Source: Cyclina sinensis (Eukaryota > Mollusca > Bivalvia > Venerida > Veneridae). Taken from it: a DNA stretch of 64,000 bases. The notes under the pieces are model-generated. The model was not told the origin of the DNA and did no database searches. It saw only the letters and a program-made list of their open reading frames with translations. The position numbers and the translations under genes were made by a program. Below are positions 33,601-45,650 of the stretch, in pieces (the stretch's first letter is position 1; every line of letters starts with the position of its first letter). The stretch covers positions 36,363,241 through 36,427,240 of the forward strand of contig JAAONU010000016.1 in NCBI GenBank assembly GCA_012932295.1, read 5' to 3'.

Positions 33601-36600
33601 TCTTTTTTATATACTGTATGAGTTATCTTCCGGACAAGCAGGTATGAAAAAATCAAAGGGAAATAATAGAAATACAGAATGACAGAGTTATTGTTCCTGC
33701 AAACTGCAAATCTATCGGCAATGACAATCATAAATAGAAAGAGATTGTTTCTTGTTTCTTTTACAGAACCAAATCTGTTTCAGGTAAAACAGCGAAAAAT
33801 GGACCCTATTTAGTTAAACTTGTCACGTATGTCCCCGGTAAAACTTTTCACCGGACGCCATATATACCAGGTTCTTTTTACAATGTCGGCAAGTTCCTTG
33901 GTAGGTTACACCAGGCCATAGAAGTAAGTGTTCTTTCATTTAGTAATATGTGAACAAACACTGACTATTGACTATTGTCAGTTAGGAATCGTGAGCATTC
34001 TCGAACTTTGAAAAGTGATTTGTCAGTATGCTGGATTATCAAAACATATTTTAAGAAAGTTAGCATACCTATGTCCGAATGGAATATATATATTTTTAAT
34101 GAATAACAATATTAATATTAGTTAATTCGTTATTTAAACTGACGCTATTTCATGATTTCTATCAGGTTCGCTTGTCAATCTGTCAACACAACGAAAATAA
34201 CACTCGCGTCCGTTTCCTTCTTTTCCCAAGTGCAACTAGGGCTTGTCACAGAAGTGACGAATATCCCCTACACTCCGTCTGGTTACAGGATTGAAGGCTT
34301 TGTGAGTAAACGGGGTCATTGTAAAATTCATGACAGTGGAGTGAAAACATGTACAGTTGAATTAAAAATAAAAAGAATACTGCTTATGATGCTGTTTTAT
34401 TTGATGGTATGGTAAATAGCAAGTCATAAAATGCCAATATGGCAAATAACCAGGAAGGTGAGATACACTTACGGACAAAAGTCTTGAACGGGATTTGTAA
34501 ACCTTGTATTTTTTTGGGTTATGCCCCATAGGGCACTACCCACTATACTGGCGAGTTTTCTAAATGCGACAGAGCGTCTATTGAAAAAGAATATGGAGCA
34601 GAGCGTCTAGATCCGGAGATTTTCTGACATTCTTATTCTGCGGCCCTGCGATCCTATTTGCGGTCCTATTTGCGACACTAGTTTTAACAATGTGCAATCA
34701 TATGATTAAGGAAGCTGCATTGAATGTGTTAAATCTGATTGTATCAATGTGAGTGGCAAATATATGTTTGTGTTTTTAGGTAAATGATTTGCTTAAATTC
34801 AACAGAGAAATCGATTGTAATTTATATATAATTTGCATAATTTTTAAAAAAACGACAGAAAAAAATTGAAATCTATTAACAGACTTACAATTCAGACTTT
34901 AGGATTTTCGCGACTGTTTTTCCGAAGAAACATGTTTCACACTTAAATCAGTTGATATAAACATTAGATTTGATATTTTAAAATAAAGCCTCATTTACAT
35001 GAATGTTTAGAACTTCAACAATTTGAACAATTTCGCAGACTTCAGAAAATGCATATAATGTCAGCAGCTGATGTGAACGTTACTAAATTAATTGTGTATT
35101 CCTTTATCTATTTGAGTTTATTTCTCGTCGGTACGTGTTGATCATTTGACCGACGTCAAATAGAGAGGTTAGCTTTTTTAGGATGTTAGGTATAGTGCAA
35201 GACAAGAAAGCATCTCATTTCAATGATGCCTCTGGTTCTTTTGCATGCTCAGTGTATAGCACTAATATATAGGACCCCTGGAATATCAGTTCAGTGAGTT
35301 ACCACTGCTCCTGCAGGATACCGGCTTGTTGAAATGTGACAACAAAAATGCAAAATACAGTGGTTTCATTTCAAATGAGTAAGTAAATATATAATGCACG
35401 CTGGAAATGTTAGTCTTGTAAAATATAAAATTGTTATGCTGTTCCTTTTTTAATTTTCCCTTTTTAGCTCTATTTACGATACTTTTATTATTTCTAAAAT
35501 AGATGATCGTAGTTGTCTTGAGTTCTCAAAGGTTTTATATCTATATTTTTATAGTGTATTCATTATATCCTGTGCTCTTAAACACTGATAATACTATATA
35601 CCCTAAAAAAATACTTTCTTTGTTCACACACTGACAAATTTACTAACATAGACTGAAATATTAAAGGAAGAGGACAACTATCAATATTGCAAGGAATTTT
35701 GCATAAAGATCTGATCATATATAAAATTCAATTATTTGGCATAACCCAATGGATGATTTTCTAAGCAGCCAACTTGTTTCTCTTGAATATTTACAAATGT
35801 CGTGAAGAGTACACCACCTAAATTTTAGGACAGGTACCTTTAGGACGTCGCCTCTAGCACGTGAAACAGTACTTTTTCGTTAGGCCTGTGTTCTTAGCGG
35901 TCGGTTAGTGTAGAATTTCAGTTCATATATCAGTGTGTACCTGGCTGTGTGTCAATTAACCAAAAACGGTGGATTTTCAAATTGTTCACTCATTGAAGTC
36001 AAAATGCATTTAAGCGTCGAAGAACGTAATCGTGCTGTGGGTCAGTTGCCTGCTGGAGTCACTGCAGCCGAGGTAGCTCATAGATTTGGTGTTCACGAAC
36101 ACACTATTCGTCGCCTGAGACAGCGTTCTGTTCAAACTGGCCACGTTCGTGATCGACAACGTTCGGGACGTCCACGTGAAACGTCAGTCAGAGCAGATCG
36201 TGCCATTGTTAGAACACACCTTAGAGATCGTTTTACCGTGCCACAGACAAAAGCAAGAGCTACACGTGGTCGTACACGACAAAGTATCAGCAGCAGAACA
36301 GTTAGACGTCGACTTTCTGCGTCACAATTTACAGCACGTCGTCCATATTGTGGCGCTAGGCTTACTCCTAACCATCTAATAAATTTACAACTGGGCTCTG
36401 AATCACTCACGGTGGACCCTTGTACAATGGAGGAACATTTTGTTCAGTGATGAGTGCAAATTCAACGTGGACGTCAATATGTTACCGACGACGAGGAGAG
36501 CGTTTCTCTGACAGAAAGAGAGAGTGATCGTTGGGGAGGCGCTAGCACAATGTTTTGGGCAGGAATATGCTATGGGCATAGAACGCAACTATTGTTTCTT

Positions 36601-39600
36601 GTTAGGGCTCCGGGAAGAAATGCTGCAAGGGGTATAAAGGCCCAACGTTACGTCAAAGACGTGCTCCAGCCTGTTGTGGTTTCGTTTTTGCAGGCTCACC
36701 CACAGACTACACTGATGCACGACAACGCTAGGCCACATACGGCTCATCTGACAGCTGATTATCTTCAGGCAAAATATGTGCGAGTGCTTCAATGGCCAGC
36801 CATGTCACCCGACATCAATCCTATTGAGATGTTTGGGCGGAACTGAAACGACGGTTATCGTTCGTGAACATTCAAACTCAGCAGCAGCTCCGAGCATTCC
36901 TTCGTCGTGAGTGGGCAGCACTGACACCTCACAACATCAGGAACCTCATACGATCTGTGCCAGCCGCTGTCGTGAGCTTGTAAACCAAAATGGCAGCCAC
37001 ACCCACTACTGACGGTCACTCAGGTGATTTTGAAACAGTGAAAATCGTCTCCCCTAATTTGTGATTTCTCATTATTTCCACAATGAATCAATGAATTGAA
37101 ATGAAATTTCCAATAATGTGAAACATGTCTGTTATTAAATGGCAAAAAGTAAATGCACTGAATCTTCGTTGTTGCTTTGTAATTTGGCCGTAAAGTTATA
37201 CCGTGCAAGACTTTTGTCCACGAGTGTATATCTGGATAGAAATTAAAACCCTCTCACGCATGGCGCTGAAAAAACCTATCATCAAAGTTTTTTACTTTTG
37301 ACAAGTCACTGTGACCTTGACATTTGAGCTAAGAACTTGAGTCTTGCACGCAACGCACCGTTTCATCTAGGTGAACAAATGTGCAAAGTTATTTTCAAAT
37401 CCTCTTATGCATAGAGAAGTTATGACTCGGACAAGGTCTATTATCAGAACTCTTTACATTTGGCCAGTGACTGTGACCTTGATCTTTAGGCTTGTGACTC
37501 AGGTCCTGCACGCGACACACCGACTCATCTAGATGAACAAACATAAACAGGTATTTCAAAATCAGTCCAAGAAGAAATGGCCCGGTCAGGTCTATCATCA
37601 ACATTTTTTAAACTTTGATAAGTGATTTTGACCTTAATTTTTGGGCTACGGACCTGGAACTTACAAGCAACACACCGTCCCATCTCAAAAAACATATATA
37701 CCAAGGTATTTTAAAACCCATACATGCATGGCGAAGTAATGGCCCGGACAAGGTATATCATAAATATTCTTTTTATATTTGACCAGTGACTGTGACCTTG
37801 ACCTTTGAACCATGGACTAGGTTTTTACACGTAACATGTCGTCTCATCAAGGTGATAAAATATGGCAAGGAATTTAAAAAACCCTTCTATGAATGGAAAG
37901 GTTATGGCCCGCAGAAGGTCTATTATCATATTTATTTACCTTTGACCAATGACTGTCATCTTGACTTTTGAGATTTGGACCTGGATCTTATGAATAACAC
38001 ACTTTCTTATCTAGGTGAGCACATTGGCTAAGGTATTAGAAATTCTTTCCATGGACAGAGAAGTTATCGCCTGGACAGGAAACAGGACATACGGATGGAC
38101 GGACGGACTGAAGGATTACAAGGTGAATCCATTATAGCCCTCACGCACCTTTTGTGTGGGGATATAATTACAGATCTATTCTCTTTAAAGCAGCATATCT
38201 TTACTATAGAGTATAGCCATATGATAATCATAAACAAGCGCACGAAAAGCATACACAATTACAAACTACTGTAATATTTTTTCAGGGATTCCACCATAGT
38301 TACTACGATACGTACACGATGATTTGGAGTCTCAGCGAAACCCCAGTTCTCAGAGACTTTCTCCACGTTGTTACTAACAAAGAAGATGTCAGGGTTATTG
38401 AGGATGTGGTCAAAGCCTTTGAGAAATACATAGTTCCAAAGTATGACAATTTCAGAAAAGGTGTGAACTCACTTTGTGTGCAAATAGAGAAAAAGATATT
38501 CAGTATTTGTAGCTTTTCACGTGAGCAGAAATGTCCGTCGTCCGTCTTTAAACAGCAAGTTCATTGAAAGTTGAAAAAACGTGACAGAGATGTTCTTTGT
38601 ATACGGCTCTACTAAAATAATTTAAAGAGTTTCATTTCATGCCGAACTTTGGTTGCTATGGTAACTTAAATGAAAGACTTAAAATATCTTCTAGTCTAAA
38701 ACCACGAGCAACAGCAGAGCTCTCAAACAGTGAGTACGAGAACTTAGATATATTGCGATTGGTGTTGTTTTGTTATTATGTACCAAAATTACCCCAGGGA
38801 CAGAAATGACCCCGCCCATGGGCGTCAGTAATTAAAATTTTATAGGTCCTTTCTCCTTTCTTTACTAGAAACGCAAAGCCCAGAGCTAATTATTTTTTTT
38901 ATATAAATTGATATAATGAAACTGCATTTTTGAAGAAACCTACATGCCTTCTTTTTTACCTCATTGACATTAGCCTAATTTATTAGGCTTAAAGTGTTGA
39001 ACCCACATATTGATCTGATATTTTTTTAGTTGTTCAACCGTTAAGCCTAATTTTAAACTGCATATAACCGAGCGGATATCGTTCGGCACGGTTTTTACCC
39101 TGTCCTGGTTATCTATTAACCTAGAACACCGAGTATTCCGATTGCCAAATTTTGAATAAAATGGTGGATTTATCAGGTACGAAATAAGTGTTTAAGTTCT
39201 ATACTTGTGTATTTTTGTGTTTTCTTGGATTACAGGATCAGCTATGAATTTAGTTATCATATTTTATCACATTTCTATCATTTTTGCCTCAAACTCTGTG
39301 AACTGTTGGACAAACGAGCTATAAAAAGTGCCCAATCGCCTACGATTGGGCGAGTCCACCGCGCTTAACCAGATGTAGATCAAAGTGAGACGTAGAAGGT
39401 GAACAACTATAAAATATCAGCCGATAAATGGGTTCACCTTCGGAGGCGAAATAGTGAGACTACATTGACATTAATCATGACATATTGACCTTCTTCCATG
39501 TTTTTGCAGCTACAGTGTAGACATGTTAGATGTTCATATACAAGCAGGTATATTTCAACTCTGACCTTAGCCGACCTTGAACATGACCTATTTTTCGTAC

Positions 39601-40651
39601 TTTTAATTAGCCATCTCTAAGAAACTTGAATCATATGTTCAGTTTTGCATGTAGATTTCAAGATTGGATGAACTTACCTTGACCTACTTCTTCGTTTTCT
39701 AAGCAAAAACGTTAAACTTTATTTTGTTTTTATATCTTTGTTTGTACATTTCAATTTTTACCTTACAAAGCAAGGCATTTATCTACTTTCCAATCTCGAC
39801 GTTTTGCATATTGTACACCGAAAAATTATTACTCAGAAATTCAAATGTACGTGAAGTATATGGTCATAGTTCCATGACCCCTATGTTTCCAACCCCCACT
39901 CCCCCCCCCCCCCCCCCCCAAAAAAAAAAAGAAAAGAAATGATAATATAGCTTGAAAATAACAGATGTTATAAGCTCAAATATCTAAACGCGGTGAACAG
40001 AGATATTTACGTAGTACTGTATGGGATGCATACATTACCTTGACACCTTTTACCTAATCCGAATTACTTTTTCAAATATAAATCAACGTATCTTTGGGTT
40101 GTGTTTTATGTTAGGTACTTTAGCTGGTGCACAGTTAAGTTGTAAAGGAATTTGAATACGAACACTGAAGTCTGCTAATTTTTATTGTAGGTATAATTCA
40201 TGGCGATGTCAGTGAGCAAAACACAATAATGTACGAATTGCTTGGTCAAGACAATACACCGTGTGATCAGCGTGTTCATGACGTCAGTGCCCTGTTGGAT
40301 TTTAATCACGTCACAAATTCTTACGTAGTTTTTGACGTCGCTATATGCATCACGTACATGAGTATTGACTGCTCGGAAAAAAGTCAGACTGACGTTGGTG
40401 GTCACATTCTTGCGGGATATAACTGTTTTCGCTCTTTGAATGAAGATGAGTTTGAAGCTCTAAAAATTCTGATTTGTGCCCGGCTTTGCCAGTCTTTAGT
40501 ATACGGTGCCCATTCCTACGCACAGCAACCGGAAAACACATACGTGTTAACTACTGCAAAACACGGATGGCCATTGTTGCGCAAATTATGGAAAATACCA
40601 AGTAATGAACTGTACAGTAGATGGAGAGATATTATGAGAATGTACCAATAA
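30566..40651 (+). CDS. HYKK: Hydroxylysine kinase-like protein, six exons (gene span)
   Basis: HYKK (AGPHD1) phosphorylates 5-hydroxy-L-lysine with GTP in lysine catabolism and has the aminoglycoside-phosphotransferase/choline-kinase fold. Exons 30566-30691, 31415-31571, 32162-32278, 33784-33923, 38286-38460 and 40191-40651 join in frame at GT-AG sites to 391 aa (human 373). Seen: N-lobe LPSYCDLNFFI and YVLKVMN (ATP-site lysine); LVKLVTYVPGKTF; catalytic loop HGDVSEQN (Brenner motif HGDxxxxN); the metal-binding Asp in LLDFN, where human has DFG; and the C-terminal VGGHILAGYN and ARLCQSLV that match HYKK closely. It is probably an active kinase, but the DFG-to-DFN change and the choice of first exon (MSVSNNNKESK, charged) are less certain. 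Intron 4 holds a Tc1-like element. A broken tandem copy lies downstream. Confidence 0.92.
30692..31414 (+). other. HYKK-like intron 1
   Basis: AT-rich intron of 723 bp without a recognised element. The acceptor is TTTTTCTTCAG. Confidence 0.7.
31415..31571 (+). CDS. HYKK: HYKK-like exon 2
   Basis: Encodes FEEIEKLPSYCDLNFFI, RAGEKFENNHIKAV and GYVLKVMNSLQSREPEII. Contains the N-lobe strand with the presumed ATP-binding Lys (VLK). It ends in phase 1 at a GTAGGT donor. Confidence 0.93.
32162..32278 (+). CDS. HYKK: HYKK-like exon 3
   Basis: Encodes DAQHALCQHVRERGVLTQVP then IPNKEGREWSLETFKGLKHG. Corresponds to the human VQNHIIMFLKAAGFPT region. The acceptor is TTGTAG; the donor is GTATGG after a split Gly codon. 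Confidence 0.85.
32279..33783 (+). repeat. HYKK-like intron 3, diverged tandem repeats
   Basis: From about 32500 to 33750 runs a series of diverged units of about 180 bp, with motifs TTTTGGACAA, CACTTCATCTAAATGTT-like and GACAGAGTTAT. A GGACGGACGGACGG tract lies near 33507 and a CCCACCTGAGGTGG palindrome near 32771. It resembles the satellite-core element families but the ends are not clear. Confidence 0.5.
33784..33923 (+). CDS. HYKK: HYKK-like exon 4
   Basis: Encodes GKTAKNGPYLVKLVTYVPGK, then TFHRTPYIPGSFYNVGKFLG and RLHQAIE. Matches the human [20 protein letters not shown] region, the hinge between lobes. Donor GTAAGT. Confidence 0.95.
34514..35749. mobile_element. Candidate nested element inside the Tc1-like transposon
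   Basis: Bounded by a 12-bp inverted repeat, TTGGGTTATGCC at 34514-34525 and its complement at 35738-35749. It carries no ORF of note. The call depends on these short ends and on the size argument for the host element. A target duplication is not clear. Confidence 0.4.
36004..36983 (+). pseudogene. Tc1-like transposase, frameshifted
   Basis: The N-terminal part MHLSVEERNRAVGQLPAGVT is a helix-turn-helix paired-like domain, followed by a second HTH and the GRPR-like RQRSGRPRETS. The catalytic DDE residues are all visible but in different frames: FSDECKF (about 36440), LMHDNARPHTAHL, and SPDINPIE, with 34 residues between the second Asp and the Glu (DD34E, Tc1 type). The C-terminus WAELKRRLSFVN to VVSL and a stop is in yet another frame. 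At least three frameshifts make it inactive. Cut-and-paste transposase at TA sites by family. Confidence 0.9.
37240..38165 (+). mobile_element. Satellite-core element with ~155-bp GTGACCTTGA units
   Basis: Five or six diverged units marked by GTGACTGTGACCTTGA-like, CACACCGTCTCATCTAGGTGA-like and GAGAAGTTATGGCCCGGACA-like motifs. They are followed by GGATGGACGGACGGACTGA and an imperfect terminal stem (CCCTCACGCACC with TGTGTGGGG near 38140-38161). The 5' end near 37248 has CCCTCTCACGCA. It sits directly downstream of the Tc1-like element in HYKK intron 4. Confidence 0.65.
38286..38460 (+). CDS. HYKK: HYKK-like exon 5
   Basis: Encodes GFHHSYYDTYTMIWSLSETP, then VLRDFLHVVTNKEDVRVIED and VVKAFEKYIVPKYDNFRK. 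Equivalent to the human [20 protein letters not shown] segment. Acceptor TTTTTTCAG, donor GTGTGA. A near copy with a 1-nt insertion is at 45103-45278. Confidence 0.93.
38461..40190 (+). other. HYKK-like intron 5
   Basis: 1.73 kb. Contains small hairpins (AGCCTAATTTATTAGGCT near 38972; GCCCAATCGCCTACGATTGG near 39332), and a poly-C/poly-A run at 39900-39935. No gene in it. Confidence 0.65.
40191..40651 (+). CDS. HYKK: HYKK-like exon 6 (catalytic and C-terminal)
   Basis: Begins GIIHGDVSEQN (catalytic loop), then ALLDFNHVTNSYVVFDVAIC (metal-binding Asp), TDVGGHILAGYNCFRSLNED and ARLCQSLVYGAHSYAQQPEN, and ends RWRDIMRMYQ before TAA. The closest family match is HYKK. A broken copy of this exon is at 48758-49202. 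Confidence 0.96.
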
Positions 40652-40938
40652 CTTGGGGTTTGATTCCAATGTCTCTGCAGTAGCAAGATGATTTAATCAT
40701 CATCATCATTACTTATTTTACGTTTTTTTGTTTTTTGTTATATGAATTCGGGAAGGACACGTGTGGGAATAGTATAAATAGCTGATAAACTGCTCTTCTT
40801 CTTTAAGTGGATTAAGAATTAAACTTTACAGAAAAAAGAACGAAAAGAAGAACACATGGAACACTATTGGTTTGTATTGTTAATCTTATTATGAAAAAGA
40901 AATCTTAATGTTTTCCCTGTCTTTGACTACTGTCTTGA

Positions 40939-40944
40939 AATAAA
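40939..40944 (+). terminator. Putative polyadenylation signal of the HYKK-like gene
   Basis: AATAAA 288 bp downstream of the stop codon. An ATTAAA at about 40818 is an alternative. Confidence 0.4.
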
Positions 40945-41209
40945 TGACAACAGCCTTATCCTTTTGTTGTGTTTAGCAAACAGGAGGATTTCGTGTTTGC
41001 AGATTCAAGGAGATTGAGTCCCAGTCGGGTGTGTCCCGACACCTCAGAAAACTTCAAAAAACAGTTTAATTTTTACAACGTTTTTCTATCTTCAATGCAA
41101 AGGTTAGAGGTTTTCGTTGAATCAACAACTTTTAGTGGGGAAAGCAGTGAAGGCATTGAATGTTTTATTGGTAAATTGTCGAAAATACAATCTAAAACCT
41201 AAAATATTG

Positions 41210-41900
41210 TGTTAATTGTTTGATTCATTTGTTGAATCGATACTTAATTATTCTTGTGAAGTCGCTAGTTTCGGTAAGTCTAAAGACATTCAACGAGTCC
41301 ATTTGAAGTTTTGTAAGAAAATTCTTTGCATGAACTTAAAAACACCTAACGCAGCAGTGTATGATGAATTAGGTCGTTATCCCTTATATATTTCAAGGTG
41401 TAGTCGTAAAATTAAGTATTGGATAAAACTGTTAAAGACTGATAATATTATTTTAAAATAGGTTTATAACATATCTTATGAAGATTCTATGTAGGGTAAA
41501 CATAACTAGGTGTCAGATGTTAGGACATTGTTATATGAGTTTGGATTAACTATGCATTTGATAATCAGTCAGTTCTGGACCAACAGTTGATTGTTGTTTT
41601 ATAAGATTGGAATAATACTAAAGATAATAGTTCTATGTTACCGTTATACCGCCATATAAAAGATAAATTTGAATAGGTCGGGTATCTTTATGTTCCGATT
41701 GATTTAATGTTCTTTTAAACAAAAAAATAGAGTTTCATCACAGGCATTAAGAATACAAACTAGTAGATATGAAAATAACAGCTTGTCTCAAAATGAGCGG
41801 GAGACACTATGGTCATTTGAGACTCGAATAAGAGCATCATATGCAGTGCCAGCGCTTGTATGTTAAGAGCAGCGACTTAAAAAATAATACAATTACTTTC
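41210..41900 (+). pseudogene. LINE reverse transcriptase C-terminal relic
   Basis: The frame 41216-41461 reads FVESILNYSCEVASFGKSKD, IQRVHLKFCKKILCMNLKTP and ELGRYPLYISRCSRKIKYWI, the typical C-terminal region following the RT domain in non-LTR retrotransposons. Degraded continuations (VYNISYEDS, LYEFGL, then LRIQTSRYEN near 41750) follow with many stops. It is a dead 5'-truncated insertion downstream of HYKK. A short open frame at 40969-41202 just upstream may belong to it but is not recognisable. Confidence 0.7.
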
Positions 41901-44900
41901 GAGAGTGTTATGATACTATTTACTAATAATAATTGTTGTTAAGCACTTCACTTAAGATGAATAATTTTAGGATTGTAAATGTTCAAGATATTAGTGTTTA
42001 TACAAAAGTTTCCATGTGAAAAAGGGGCATTACTCTAGAAACACTGATAACTTAGTAGTGTTCCTTGTGGTACACCTGCACCTTTTCATTATAAGCAAGT
42101 ATTCCAAGTTTTGTGGTGATGAGTCTAAGTGTTTCAGTAACGGGCTCCATCAAAACGAAGACGACCTAGCGATCATAGTAGCTCGAGTGTTTCTTCGAAA
42201 CAGATGAGCTAAAAATAGGGGAAATACCATGGTGATCTCTATTAAAATGAAATACTTGACAAGAGCTTATATGCAAGGCAAGAGAAACACAGAAATCAAA
42301 TGTATTTTTGAGTAAGTAAACTGTTCATAAAAAAGTAACAAAATCATGTGAGCAAATAATTAAGATGTAAAACAGTAGATAAATAACCTGAAATGAATAA
42401 AAATAATTCTGAAAATACATATTGTCGCCTCAAATGCAAGTATACTGACAACACAGAAGTTAACATAATCTGATTTCTTGACTCCATGGTGTTTAAAACA
42501 TTCAGTGCTGTTTTAGTAGATATAATTTGGATATAAATCTATTCTGATTTGTCCTAGACCTACATAATCACTATGTAGAATAACCTCTTGTGATAAGTTT
42601 ATAATGTGACACATACATCCTACCTTACATGAACTTAACTTGCATAAAGAGTCCTATTCTATCACTTATTTTATCAGATGCTTTAAAAACTTTTTAAGGT
42701 ATTAATAATTTTAGACTGGATCTTATCTTTTGTATAGGAAATGTGGCGTGAAATTAATTTAAGGCAAAACATGGTCATGATGAAACCCCAAATAATTTGT
42801 GTGAAAAGTCTTAATCCTTTCATTCTTTATGACCAAGATTTTTGGAGATCTGTGCTTATCAATAATCAACTGAAGGTGTTTTAAGAAAAGCATTAAAATA
42901 TATACATTATTATATACATCATACACAAGTAAAAGGTAATCAAAAATACTGAAATCAATATTCTAATATTTGGTTAGCCATATCGGAAAAGATTCGAATT
43001 TTCGATTTTCGGCCGTTCCATCAGGTATCCGAATTTCGATTACCGAATATAGGTACTCTTTAAATGTTTTCGTTCAGACCAACGTGTTTCGGGAAACTGC
43101 TGTGTATAATCAAGAAATGTCTTGTTTAATAGATGCCTCAAACACTTTTTGTGATTGTCATAAACAATATATTCCGTTCTTTAAATCTCGCATTATTGCC
43201 ATAAATACGGACAGTTGATAATGTAACAAGGCTTATTTTTCGGTCATGATGCTGGAAAACAGGTTAATATATTGACATTGATAATTCAATCAACATGCAA
43301 ACTTAAAGAAAGGATGTTTAAAAATTTTTAAGCACATTTATAAGAGAAAATTTCTATGGGTATGAGAATTATCCAACTGCACATTGTCACGAGCGCGAAG
43401 CACAAGTAAAATGTATCAGTTCTATATGAAATACATTCCACCATTCCCTATCAAGTCAAAAATAAATCTATTTATGTTGTTAGATGTTTAAATACTGGAA
43501 TTATTTCTTACTTATGGGATGTGTAATAGCATGTGTATGAATACACAATACTTTATTTCAAAACAAAACAGAAATCTGCCACTTTGTTCTTCAACTCGAA
43601 GTCTACGTTAATTTGTCGACCTTCATGTTAAAGGTAAACACGTCAATTAATTAATACTTGTGATTTCATCATTGTAAAGTTGATGATGTCATAGTTCTGA
43701 CAAATGCAAAAGGCGAAGGTCTGGCATAAAAAGGATCACAGTTGATATATTTTCAACAAGATATTTGATCGTACAGAAAGTCAGTCACAGGACAGGTTTC
43801 AAGCTTTACTATGGTATAATTTGTTACTTGGCCGTTTTTGATCCTCGAGATACCCTTGAATATCAGCTTCCTGCCTCGTGTAAATAATCTTAGACAAAAA
43901 TATATAAAAATGTAGAAGTATGGTGATAGTGAGACTATAATAATATTATCAGTTATATGCATTAAATATTTTATAGAAAGATATGATGTACTCGTTTTTT
44001 ATAATTTTAAAATGATTTTATTTACAAATATGACAATTATGCGGAAAAATTCTTTTTACAGAAGGTCCAGCCGCGTCCACATTGAAAAACTGCCTTGGCG
44101 ATTTTAGCTAGTGTAATAAAATCAGACTGAAATGAAAATCGATTATCGGATTGGTGAGAGCATTTCGATTCACTATCGGAAAATAATCGAACTGTTATAA
44201 ACAAAGAGAAACTGGAAACACTTCACTTGAGAAGTCTTGTGCACTTACACCCTTATTGGCCAGTATTATCATAACAAATTCTGTTTGGATGCTCGATAAA
44301 ACAAATTAAATAGTACTGAATAACTTATTTATCCATTTATTTAATGTCAAATGTACTTCTGTTAAAACAGATTCCCTCAAAGAGTAATTTCCCTTGACAC
44401 CTGGCAACTTAGATTCTCGGAAATGAACATCGACTGTCGCCAAGATAACAGAACCCCCAACGATTATTTTATTTTAAAACGATTATCGTTACATCACTTG
44501 TTCTAACAGAGAGAAGTATAAGGAAAGTCTAAAAATGCCAATAATGAATACAGTCTGTATCGCATGGTCGATTAATGCTACATATATTTATATTTGCTAT
44601 GTTTATGAATACCCACACAGTTCTCGGTTACGTCATTTGACCACTATGTTTGCTTTGTCGTGTCGCGGCTAAAATGGTCTAGGAAAATAACATGAAATTT
44701 AAGTAATCCATAGCGAAAAACTTTTTTTAATGTAAAATTTTCGGTATTATGTGATTTCTATCATATTCGCAGGCCATCTGTTCTTTTAACTAAAATAACA
44801 TATTTTTGTTGCAGGCTCCGTAATCATAGAACTGAGAACATGTTCCATACCAAAACTCTTCCAGCATGCTTACAGTTACTTATACCCCGATTGAAAATGA

Positions 44901-45102
44901 TGTTTTCCCAATTTACACAGAGCTATAAATCCTAAAAGCCTTATATTCGGTGTTAAAAGTGTTGAATTACCAATTTCTTTTTTTCAAAAAAAGTTAACCT
45001 GAATTTGTAAGTGCAAAGAACATTTCTTCTTGAACGTTTTGAAATACATATTAAACACATTCATAGAATACTGCTGAAACATTAAAACTGACGTCATTTC
45101 AG
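41901..45102. other. No recognised gene; scattered repeats
   Basis: 42010-42210 resembles a repeat ending in a TTCTTCGAAACAGATGAGCT stem and CTAAAAA. Two stretches rich in ATCGATTATCGGA-like motifs (42985-43045 and 44130-44200) might be ends of an old element. I looked for copies of HYKK exons 1-4 here and did not see any. Confidence 0.5.
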
Positions 45103-45278
45103 GGATTCCATCATCGTTTCTATGATACTTACTTTATAATTTGGAGTCTCAGCCAAAAACTAGTTCTCAGGGACTTTTTTCACGTTGTTACTAACAAAGA
45201 AGATGTGAGGCTTGTTGAAGATGTGATTATAGCATTTTGAGAAATACATAAATCCTAAATATGTCAATTTTTGACAAG
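45103..45278 (+). pseudogene. HYKK-like pseudo-exon 5 (tandem copy)
   Basis: Copy of exon 5 (38286-38460) with an intact TTTCAG acceptor. It reads GFHHRFYDTYFIIWSLSQKL and VLRDFFHVVTNKEDVRLVED, then a single-base insertion (TTTTGAG for TTTGAG) puts a TGA stop after VIIAF. Its length is 176 nt against 175 in the functional exon. The stop would truncate the kinase before its catalytic loop. Confidence 0.93.
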
Positions 45279-45650
45279 GTTTCGGCGCACTTCTTAATTT
45301 TTAAATTCCGCTCAGCTTTATTTAATCTATAGTCCTTCAACACTATTTATTAGTAGATCTAAAGCTATTATATGTTCACAGTGCATGGAGAAAATAGATC
45401 GGTGTCACAACTGCCTTTAATTTAAAAAATGTCAAATCTCCCATACTGAAATCAAAAGTCAAAAGTACGAGCAATGAAATAAGAGTCGTTGAGATTGACG
45501 CATTAAGAAAATCTATCACACAGAAGTCTTGTAATTATTTGAAATTTTAGAATCGCTAGCATTTTTTGTTCAATCAATGTACTTTGATTTTTAAAGCAAA
45601 ACAAGCAGTGATTAAAAAAATATACACAGGAATCTATCATTTTTAATTAA
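45279..45650. other. Pseudo-intron flank
   Basis: AT-rich sequence between pseudo-exon 5 and the minisatellite; nothing recognised. Confidence 0.55.

Larger units (their letters stand above)
34466..37226 (+). mobile_element. Tc1-like transposon in HYKK intron 4
   Basis: Ends CACTTACGGACAAAAGTCTT and (reverse complement of the right end) CACTCGTGGACAAAAGTCTT form 26-bp inverted repeats with four mismatches, flanked by TA. The transposase relic lies at 36004-36983. The 2.76-kb length is too long for Tc1, but removing a candidate nested element (34514-35749) leaves about 1.5 kb, the usual size. Confidence 0.8.

Noticed and set aside
42970..44210. Possible hAT-like element with ATCGATTATCGG-rich ends
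   Set aside because: The two motif-rich stretches do not give a clean inverted repeat or target duplication, so boundaries cannot be supported.
41901..45102. Copies of HYKK exons 1-4 upstream of pseudo-exon 5
   Set aside because: I looked for the exon 2 and exon 4 peptides and splice contexts and saw none, so the duplication appears limited to the last two exons.
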